Source: Candidatus Dactylopiibacterium sp.
GTDB lineage: Bacteria > Pseudomonadota > Gammaproteobacteria > Burkholderiales > Rhodocyclaceae
NCBI GenBank assembly: GCA_031119555.1
Contig: JAVHXQ010000022.1
Location: forward strand, 1-53,501
Length of the DNA stretch: 53,501 nucleotides
Direction: 5' to 3'
The translations under genes were made by a program, and so were the position numbers. Of the stretch, positions 47,409 to 53,501 are shown piece after piece. Numbering within the stretch: position 1 is the first letter of the stretch; the number at the start of each line of letters is the position of its first letter. A model generated the notes under the pieces. That model was not told the origin of the DNA, made no database searches, and worked only from the letters and a program-made list of their open reading frames with translations.

Positions 47409-47960
47409 TCAAGCGGGCAGGCGCAGGAAGTTGTCGCGGTAGTAGCGCAACTCTTCCACCGACTCGCGGATGTCGGCCAGCGCGGTATGCGCCTCGCTCT
47501 TCTTCACGCCCGCAAACAACGCCGGGTGCCAGCGCCGCGCCAGTTCCTTGAGCGTGGAGACGTCGAGATTGCGGTAATGGAAATAGGCTTCCAGCGTGGG
47601 CATGTAGCGCGCCAGGAAGCGGCGGTCCTGTCCGATGGTGTTGCCGCACATCGGCGTGGTGCGCGCCGGCACGTATTGCGCCATCCAGTCCAGATAGAGC
47701 CGCTCGGCCGCTGCTTCATCCACGGACGAAGCGCGCACGCGTTCGATGAGGCCGGACTTGCCGTGCGTGTTCTTGTTCCAGTCGTCCATCGCGTCGAGCA
47801 CGGAACCGGGCTGATGCACGGCCACGACCGGGCTCTCCGCCACGACCTCCAGATTCACGTCGGTCACGATCATCGCGATCTCGATGATGCGGTCGCGGTC
47901 GGGCTCCAGCCCCGTCATCTCCATGTCCAGCCAGACCAGGTGCGTGGCGTCCTGTGCCAT
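47409..47960 (-). CDS. orn: Oligoribonuclease Orn
   Basis: Orn is a 3'-5' exoribonuclease that degrades dinucleotides, including pGpG from c-di-GMP breakdown, so it finishes the work of EAL enzymes such as the one at 34993-37236. The 183-residue protein starts with [20 protein letters not shown] (DEDD motif 1), has [16 protein letters not shown] (motif 2) and [17 protein letters not shown] (motif 3). The start ATG at 47960 follows AGGAGAATTAT. It is divergent from the Ste24-like protease gene. Confidence 0.96.
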   Translation of the reverse strand: MAQDATHLVWLDMEMTGLEPDRDRIIEIAMIVTDVNLEVVAESPVVAVHQPGSVLDAMDDWNKNTHGKSGLIERVRASSVDEAAAERLYLDWMAQYVPARTTPMCGNTIGQDRRFLARYMPTLEAYFHYRNLDVSTLKELARRWHPALFAGVKKSEAHTALADIRESVEELRYYRDNFLRLPA

Positions 47961-48043
47961 ATAATTCTCCTGCGCGTGCAAAGCCCGGATTCTCTCATGT
48001 CTGCGCGCGCCGCCCACTCCCCCGCCTCTTTCTCCCCGATCCG

Positions 48044-49294
48044 ATGACCCCTGCCCTGATGACCGCCCTTTTCCTGCTGGCCCTGCTGCTTTCAAGCACG
48101 GTCCGCCTGTGGCTCAACCTGCGCCAGGCCGCGCACGTGCGCGCCCATCGCGACGCCGTGCCGGCGGCATTCGCCGCGAGCATTCCGCTCGAAGCGCATC
48201 GCAAGGCGGCCGACTACACGCTGGCCAAGGGGCGTTACGGCCGCGTCGATCTCGCGCTCGGGCTGATCTGGGTTCTGCTTCTCACACTGGGAGGGGGTCT
48301 CCAGTTCATGCATGAGACGCTCTCCCACTGGCTTGCGCCCGACAGCCTCTGGCACGGCCTGGCGCTCTTCGCGCTGCTGTCGGTGGCGGGCTTCCTGTGG
48401 GAGCTGCCGGGCACGCTGTATTACACCTTCGTGCTCGAGGCACGCTTCGGATTCAACCGCACCACGCTCGCCACCTTCGCGGGCGATCTTCTCAAGAGCA
48501 CGCTGGTCTCCATCGTGCTCGGCGTGCCCTTGTTGCTGTGCGCGCTGTGGCTCATGCGCAGCATGGGCAGCCTGTGGTGGGTATGGACGTGGGCGCTGCT
48601 GATCGCCTTCAACCTCGCGGCGATGGTGATCTACCCGCTGTTCGTCGCCCCCTTGTTCAACAAGTTCGAGCCGCTCAAGGACGACGCGCTGGCAGCCCGC
48701 ATCAACGGCCTGCTGGCGCGCTGCGGCTTTCGCGCCAAGGGGCTTTTCGTGATGGATGGCTCCCGCCGCAGCGCGCATGGCAACGCCTACTTCACGGGGT
48801 TCGGCGCGGCCAAGCGCATCGTCTTCTATGACACGCTGCTATCCACGCTCAGCGCGGACGAGGTCGAAGCCGTGCTCGCGCACGAGCTCGGCCACTTCAA
48901 GCACCGCCATATCGCACAACGCATCGCCCTGTTCGCGGCGCTGTCGCTGGCCTTCTTCGCGCTGCTGGGGTGGCTGGCCCAGCAGCCCGCGTTCTTCGCC
49001 GGACTGGGCGTGAGCGCGCAGACGGAAGCGATGACGCTGATCCTCTTCTCGCTGGTGCTTGCGCCCTTCACTTTCCCGCTCACGCCGCTGATGAGCTACT
49101 GGTCGCGCAAGCATGAGTTCGAGGCCGACGCCTATGCGGTGAGCCAGGCGGGCGCCGCCGATCTGGTGTCGGCGCTGGTGAAGCTCTACCGCGACAACGC
49201 GGCCACGCTCACGCCCGATCCGCTGCACTCGCTTTTTTACGATTCACACCCGCCCGCGGCAATCCGCATCGGCCGCCTGAAAGGCGAGGCATGA
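48044..49294 (+). CDS. M48-family membrane metalloprotease (Ste24/CAAX-protease-like)
   Basis: The 416-residue multi-pass membrane zinc protease has N-terminal helices of the CAAX-prenyl-protease-1 type (about residues 1-215). The M48 catalytic domain has the [13 protein letters not shown]xxH motif and a third ligand in the [10 protein letters not shown] glutamate. The layout is that of the eukaryotic Ste24-like branch, longer than HtpX (about 290 residues). It likely degrades or trims membrane proteins; the substrate is unknown. It overlaps rsgA in ATGA, so the two are coupled. ATATAAT at 47959-47965 may be its -10 box. Confidence 0.92.
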   Translation: MTPALMTALFLLALLLSSTVRLWLNLRQAAHVRAHRDAVPAAFAASIPLEAHRKAADYTLAKGRYGRVDLALGLIWVLLLTLGGGLQFMHETLSHWLAPDSLWHGLALFALLSVAGFLWELPGTLYYTFVLEARFGFNRTTLATFAGDLLKSTLVSIVLGVPLLLCALWLMRSMGSLWWVWTWALLIAFNLAAMVIYPLFVAPLFNKFEPLKDDALAARINGLLARCGFRAKGLFVMDGSRRSAHGNAYFTGFGAAKRIVFYDTLLSTLSADEVEAVLAHELGHFKHRHIAQRIALFAALSLAFFALLGWLAQQPAFFAGLGVSAQTEAMTLILFSLVLAPFTFPLTPLMSYWSRKHEFEADAYAVSQAGAADLVSALVKLYRDNAATLTPDPLHSLFYDSHPPAAIRIGRLKGEA

Positions 49295-50190
49295 GCGCGC
49301 GACTGGAAGGCATCGTCGTCGCCGCCTTCGGCCGCCAGTATGCGGTCCGCCTGCCCGACGGGCGCGAGCTGCCCTGCGTGCCGCGCGCCAAGAAAAGCGA
49401 AGTCGCGTGCGGGGATCAGGTCGAGATCGCCATGACCAGCGCCGATCAGGGCGTGATCGAGCGCATCGGCGCGCGCAGCAGCCTCTTCTACCGTGCCGAC
49501 CAGTGGAAGGAGAAGCTCATCGCGGCCAACGTGAGCCAGGTGGTGGTGGTCGTGGCGACGGAGCCGGGCTTTTCCGACGAGCTCATCACGCGTTGCCTGG
49601 TCGCGGCCGACGCTCAGGACATCCCCGCGCTGATCCTGCTCAACAAGTGCGACCTCGTTGCCCAGCGCGACGCTGCGCGCGCCCAGCTGGAAGTATTCCG
49701 CGCCGCCGGGCACGACGTGCTCGAACTGAGCGCCCGGGGCGACGTTGCGCCGCTCGCCGCGCGCCTCGCGGGGCATGTGAGCCTGCTCGTGGGGCAGTCC
49801 GGGATGGGCAAATCCACGCTCACCAACGCACTGGTGCCCGACGCCGACGCGCGCACGCGCGAGATCTCCGCGGTGCTCGATTCGGGCAAGCACACCACAA
49901 CCCACGCCCGGCTGTATGCGCTGCCGGGCGGCGGACAGCTCATCGACAGCCCCGGCCTGCAGAGTTTCGGCCTCGCCCATCTGACGCAGAACGAGATCGA
50001 GTGCGGCTTCCCGGAAATCCGCGCGAAGCTGGGCGAATGCCGCTTCCGCGACTGTCAGCATCTCAAGGAGCCCGACTGCGCCTTGCGCGCGGCACGCGAT
50101 GCGGGCCAGTTCCATGCGCGGCGCTATGCGACCCTGCTGCAACTGCTCGACGAGCACCGCGTGGCCGTGCGCCACCGCCTGGAACACTGA
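49291..50190 (+). CDS. rsgA: Ribosome small subunit-dependent GTPase A RsgA
   Basis: RsgA is a circularly permuted GTPase that helps mature the 30S subunit. The 299-residue protein has an N-terminal OB fold, then G4 (LNKCDL), G1 (GQSGMGKSTLTNAL) and G3 (DSPGLQSFG) in permuted order. A C-terminal zinc knuckle is in CRFRDCQHLKEPDC. The gene starts inside the protease stop (ATGA). Confidence 0.96.
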   Translation: MSARLEGIVVAAFGRQYAVRLPDGRELPCVPRAKKSEVACGDQVEIAMTSADQGVIERIGARSSLFYRADQWKEKLIAANVSQVVVVVATEPGFSDELITRCLVAADAQDIPALILLNKCDLVAQRDAARAQLEVFRAAGHDVLELSARGDVAPLAARLAGHVSLLVGQSGMGKSTLTNALVPDADARTREISAVLDSGKHTTTHARLYALPGGGQLIDSPGLQSFGLAHLTQNEIECGFPEIRAKLGECRFRDCQHLKEPDCALRAARDAGQFHARRYATLLQLLDEHRVAVRHRLEH

Positions 50191-50212
50191 CGGCCTCCTC
50201 GCTCCGCGCGCC

Positions 50213-50944
50213 ATGCCCTCCCGCCCCCGCATCCCGATCCACGCCCGTCGCGTCCCCGCCCGCCACGGAGTCGCCTGGCTGCGGGGGGGCTGGACGCTTT
50301 TCCGGCAGCAGCCGCTCGCCTGGCTGCTGATCATGGCGGCGTGCTTCCTGAGCGGGCTGCTGATCTCCCTGCTGCCGGTCGTCAATCTGCTGTCTGGCGT
50401 GCTCTATCCGGTCTTCTGGGGCGGCCTCATGTTCGCCGCGCACCGCCAGCATCACACCGGCAAGCTGACGCCGCGAGACCTCTTCGCGGGCTTTCGCGCG
50501 CGCTTCGCCTCGCTCGCCCTGCTGGGCCTGCTCGCGATGGCCGCCATGCTGCTGACCGTGCTGCCCTTGATTGTCACCGGCGGCGCAAGCCTTCTCGCGC
50601 ACCCCTTCGCTTACGGCGACGCACTCGCCGCCTGGAACGGTCTGTCGCTGGCCGGTCTGTTCGTGGCGTGCGTCGCGGGGCTCCTGGTGTGGCTCACGAT
50701 GGGCGCGGCCCTGTGGTTCGCGCCCGCGCTCGTGATGCTCGCAGAGCTCGAGCCGCTCGCGGCCCTGCGCGCGAGCCTGTCGGCCTGTCTGCGCAACCCG
50801 CTGGCCGGACTCGTCTACGGAGCCCTCTCGGGGGTGCTGCTCGTGCTGGGCTGCCTGCCCCTGCTGACGGGCCTGGTGTTCGTCGTCCCGGTGCTCACCG
50901 CCTCGGCCTACGTCAGTTACCGCGACCTCTTCATCGACGCCTGA
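50213..50944 (+). CDS. BPSS1780-family membrane protein
   Basis: The 243-residue inner-membrane protein has about six helices. It begins with a basic tail and ARRVPARHGVAWLRGGWTLF, then QQPLAWLLIMAACFLSGL and PVVNLLSGVLYPVFWGGLMF, and later LWFAPALVMLAELEPLAALR and CLRNPLAGLVYGALS. This is the arrangement of BPSS1780-type proteins common in betaproteobacteria. The function is unknown. The 3' end overlaps the convergent hydrolase gene by 28 bases. Confidence 0.82.
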   Translation: MPSRPRIPIHARRVPARHGVAWLRGGWTLFRQQPLAWLLIMAACFLSGLLISLLPVVNLLSGVLYPVFWGGLMFAAHRQHHTGKLTPRDLFAGFRARFASLALLGLLAMAAMLLTVLPLIVTGGASLLAHPFAYGDALAAWNGLSLAGLFVACVAGLLVWLTMGAALWFAPALVMLAELEPLAALRASLSACLRNPLAGLVYGALSGVLLVLGCLPLLTGLVFVVPVLTASAYVSYRDLFIDA

Positions 50945-52167
50945 AGGCCCCCGTCGTCGTCGGCCAGCACCGCGTTGAGCCGTTTCATCACGGCCGCGCT
51001 GTGCAGCACGCTGCGGTGTGTTTCGGCGAAGGCCTCGCGATGACATGCTCCTGCCAGCGCGCGGGCATCCAGCAAGCTCGCGAGCGAAACGGAACCGTCG
51101 GAGCCCGGCAGGAACAACGGCCACCCCGTGCGCTCGCCATAGAACAACACATGGCAGACGCCCGCCGGCATGTCGCGGGCATAGAGCGCGCGCAGGAACT
51201 CGCCGCGCGGCGCGAAATCTGCCCAGGCCGGCACCACCACGGGCGAGGCCACCAGGCCCCAGCCCGCCATGCGCTCACCGCCCCAGGGCGTGGCAACGGA
51301 CACGAAGCGCTCGACATATGCGTGGCGCGCGCCTTCGCGTATCAGCATCTCACGCACCAGCAGACCGCCCACGCTATGCGCCACCACATGCAGGCGCGCA
51401 AAGCCAAGGCGCGCGTGCAGGCTGGCCAGGCGCCGTCCCAGCAGGCGGCTCGCCAGCGCCGTGGGCATGCCCGTGGGGTACTGATAGAACCAGGCCTGGA
51501 AGCGCTTACGGTCGAGCGCGGCATAGGCCGTCTGCCAGTCGCGCGGCCCGCCGCGCGCACCGTGCACGAACAGCACCGGAATGCGGGCGGGATCGTAGGC
51601 TTCGAGCAGATAGACGTTGGCGCCCGTCTCGCGCAGGAAGCGCAGGCTCGCCCAGTAGCCCGGCACCAGCGCGTAGTCGTCGGCAAACTGCGGTGCCGCG
51701 AGATCCGCGCGCGCCCCGGCGAGCGCATCGATACCCGAAGCCAGCGCGGCGGTCGCCGGCCAGCCGGCCAGCGGTGCGGCGCGCAGCGTGAGCGTGGGAC
51801 CGTCGGACCAGTCGCCCGCCGCGACCTCGAGCACCGCCGAGCCCGCAACCGCTTCGCCCGCCCCCGCGAGACCATCCTCGTCGGCATCCGCGAACGCGAA
51901 TACGCGGTAACGCCCCGCAGGCACGAACAGCTCGAAATCACCCGCCTCGCGCAGGCGCAGCGCGTGCGCCGGCACGCGGGCGCCCTCGGCCAGCGCGAAC
52001 ACGCGCAGCGGCCCCGCGCCGAGCGCGGCCGGGTCCGCCACGCGGCCGGCGATCACGGCCTGATGCCGGACCTCGGTCACGTCGCGGCGCAGCTGCAGGA
52101 ACCCGCATCCGCCGAGCAGCGCGGTCAGCAGCAGGCCACGGAGCAGACGCAAGGCATATGACAGCAT
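50917..52167 (-). CDS. Lipoprotein alpha/beta hydrolase
   Basis: The 416-residue protein has a type II signal peptide with lipobox LLGGC near residue 21, so it is probably membrane-anchored. An N-terminal beta-rich segment (about residues 35-130) has PAGRYRVFAFADADEDGLAG. An alpha/beta hydrolase domain follows with IPVLFVHGARGGPRDWQ (oxyanion region) and nucleophile elbow VVAHSVGGLLVRE (Ser near residue 265). A likely C-terminal His is in FAETHRSVLHS. It resembles lipase/esterase-like proteins; the substrate is unknown. Its end overlaps the BPSS1780 gene on the other strand by 28 bases. Confidence 0.85.
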   Translation of the reverse strand: MLSYALRLLRGLLLTALLGGCGFLQLRRDVTEVRHQAVIAGRVADPAALGAGPLRVFALAEGARVPAHALRLREAGDFELFVPAGRYRVFAFADADEDGLAGAGEAVAGSAVLEVAAGDWSDGPTLTLRAAPLAGWPATAALASGIDALAGARADLAAPQFADDYALVPGYWASLRFLRETGANVYLLEAYDPARIPVLFVHGARGGPRDWQTAYAALDRKRFQAWFYQYPTGMPTALASRLLGRRLASLHARLGFARLHVVAHSVGGLLVREMLIREGARHAYVERFVSVATPWGGERMAGWGLVASPVVVPAWADFAPRGEFLRALYARDMPAGVCHVLFYGERTGWPLFLPGSDGSVSLASLLDARALAGACHREAFAETHRSVLHSAAVMKRLNAVLADDDGGLQASMKRSR

Positions 52168-52233
52168 GGGCAGGGGCTCCTGAACCGGTGACTCCGTTCA
52201 GAGTAGAAGCTGCACGGCCCTTCGCGCAGGCAT

Positions 52234-52258
52234 GAAAAAGGGCGGCCCCCGGCCGCCC
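52234..52258 (-). terminator. Terminator of the purM-like gene
   Basis: GGGCGGCC/GGCCGCCC (52240-52258) with a 3-base loop is followed on the minus strand by TTTTTC. It lies 18 bases after the purM-like stop. Confidence 0.9.
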
Positions 52259-52276
52259 TCGTTCCCCGCGCGCGAC

Positions 52277-53386
52277 TCAGGCGCGCAGATGCAGTTCGTC
52301 GGCCGCGTAGGTCAGGTCCAGCGGCTCGATCACGACCTGCTTGGGCCCGCTCTCGACGCGCCCCGCCACCCAGGCCTTCACGCCCTGGGCGCGCGCGATG
52401 CGGACCACGTCCTCGGCCTGCTCCGCCGCCACGAAGAAGGCAAAACCCGCCCCCATGTTGAGACTGCCGTAGGCTTCGCGGTCGTCGATGCCGGCCTGCT
52501 CCTGCATGAAGGCCAGCACGGGCGGCACGTCGGGCAGCGTGTGGATGCGGTAGGTGAATTCGGCGCCGTGACGCATGATCTTGCGCCAGCCATGGCCCGT
52601 GATGTTGGCCGAGTAGTGCGGCACGATGCCGGCCGCGAACAGCGCCTCGGTCACCGGCACGTAGAGCGTGGTGGGGTCGAGCAGCGCTTCGCCGTAGCGG
52701 CGGCCGTCGGAGATCCGCGTGGCATAGCCCTCCGGCAGACGCTCGACGAGCTTGCGCGCCAGGCTCACGCCATTGGCATGGATGCCCGAGGAGGCGAGCA
52801 GCACGATCGCGTCGCCATCCTGCAGCTTGTGTCCCAGCGTCAGGCGGTCGCGCGAGGGGATGATGCCCACCGAGGACGCGGCCAGATCGATGCGGCCAGC
52901 CTCGACCACGCCCGCGAGCGCCGGCGTCTCGCCGCCGCCCCAGCTCACCTTGCAGACGTCGCAGGCCTTCTGCCAGCCCTCGACGAGATCGCGCATGCGC
53001 GCTTCGTCGGCGAACCACTCGCTGCCGCCGGCCGACCAGTAGGCATGCACCGACAGCGGCGTGGCGCCCACCGTGATGAGGTCATTGACGGCCATCGCGA
53101 TGGTGTCCTGCGCGATCGAGTCATAGTGCGTGCGGCCGCTGATGGGGCGCACCGCATCGGCCACCAGCGCCTTGGTTCCCAGGCATTCGGTGATCGAGGC
53201 CACGAGCGTGCCGCAGATGTCCATCACATACGCCGACTCCCCGCGCGACCCTGGGATTTCCGACACACCGTGCGCGGGCAGGTTGCCCGCGGTGGCCGCG
53301 GCGGCCTTCTGCGCGAGGATCTTGAGCGGGTCGATCTTGCTGTAATCGACGCCTGCGGCGGTGTAGTCGAGGGGGGTCTGGGCCAT
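52277..53386 (-). CDS. AIR synthase (PurM)-family protein, divergent type
   Basis: PurM makes aminoimidazole ribotide in purine synthesis. The 369-residue product has the family start LDYTAAGVDYSKIDPLKILA, VNDLITVGATPLSVHAYW, SWGGGETPALAG and the C-terminal NMGAGFAFFVA. It is longer than E. coli PurM (345). The usual SGTDGVGTK ATP-site motif reads SITECLGTK, with Asp-Gly-Val replaced, and HGVSEIPGSRGESAYVMD is not the common PurM sequence. It could be a true but divergent PurM or an AIR-synthase relative. The ATG at 53386 is chosen from the family N-terminus. Its own terminator follows; nothing upstream to 53501 is coding. Confidence 0.75.
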   Translation of the reverse strand: MAQTPLDYTAAGVDYSKIDPLKILAQKAAAATAGNLPAHGVSEIPGSRGESAYVMDICGTLVASITECLGTKALVADAVRPISGRTHYDSIAQDTIAMAVNDLITVGATPLSVHAYWSAGGSEWFADEARMRDLVEGWQKACDVCKVSWGGGETPALAGVVEAGRIDLAASSVGIIPSRDRLTLGHKLQDGDAIVLLASSGIHANGVSLARKLVERLPEGYATRISDGRRYGEALLDPTTLYVPVTEALFAAGIVPHYSANITGHGWRKIMRHGAEFTYRIHTLPDVPPVLAFMQEQAGIDDREAYGSLNMGAGFAFFVAAEQAEDVVRIARAQGVKAWVAGRVESGPKQVVIEPLDLTYAADELHLRA

Positions 53387-53501
53387 GGTGAAAGACTCTG
53401 GAACGGTTCGGAATGGAACGAAGCCCGGCATTTTAACCGCAGCGGGCGCTCGCCGCCCGGAATCCTGCCGGCGCGCGCAAGCGCCGGGCACGCGGCCCCG
53501 C

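Overview
The window is a GC-rich bacterial chromosome segment that reads as a betaproteobacterium, probably in the Rhodocyclales/Burkholderiales sphere. The basis is gene content and order: thrS-infC-rpmI-rplT-pheS-pheT-ihfA-merR, a class I polyhydroxyalkanoate (PHA) locus phaC-phaB-phaR, a BPSS1780-type membrane protein beside rsgA, and a complete E. coli-type frdABCD set. The species cannot be named from the sequence alone. No CRISPR array, insertion sequence or replication origin was seen.

Layout. 1-303: tRNA-Ala(GGC), tRNA-Glu(TTC) and tRNA-Asp(GTC), minus strand, from one strong promoter, with Asp cut by the window edge. 385-3536: FAD-linked 2-hydroxyacid dehydrogenase, DUF1992 protein and rimO. 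3692-6951: phaC, phaB and phaR. 7088-10647: small membrane protein, rluD, bamD, LysE-type exporter and panC. 10698-14336: edd divergent from pgl-glk, which is most of an upper Entner-Doudoroff branch. 14340-14499: tRNA-fMet transcription unit. 14507-15305: a long gene-free stretch. 15306-26786: the standout, thirteen co-directional and mostly overlapping genes for a MetQ/N/I-type importer, a creatininase-family amidohydrolase, a phenylacetate-CoA-ligase-like enzyme, a four-subunit 2-oxoacid:ferredoxin oxidoreductase and a four-subunit quinol:fumarate reductase. 26857-32975: exported methyltransferase with an amino acid permease, EamA transporter, YdcA-like protein, chemotaxis receptor and SirB2 protein. 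33057-37236: histidine kinase overlapped with a REC-DUF3369-GGDEF(degenerate)-EAL protein. 37237-39500: a decayed accessory patch beside tRNA-Pro(GGG), with hsdM and C39-peptidase remnants, an intact DUF1778-GNAT toxin-antitoxin pair and an orphan fragment. 39661-47075: the translation operon. 47240-53386: tRNA-Val(GAC), orn, a Ste24-like protease, rsgA, a BPSS1780 protein, a lipoprotein hydrolase and a divergent purM-family gene.

How the parts may work together. The PHA and Entner-Doudoroff genes suggest sugar catabolism feeding acetyl-CoA and NAD(P)H into storage polymer. The 15.3-26.8 kb cluster suggests an anaerobic or microaerobic route. A small substrate is imported, possibly opened or hydrolysed by the creatininase-like enzyme, activated to a CoA thioester and/or oxidatively decarboxylated, with reducing power ending on fumarate. 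The substrate is unknown. This cluster is the best candidate for an undescribed system here.
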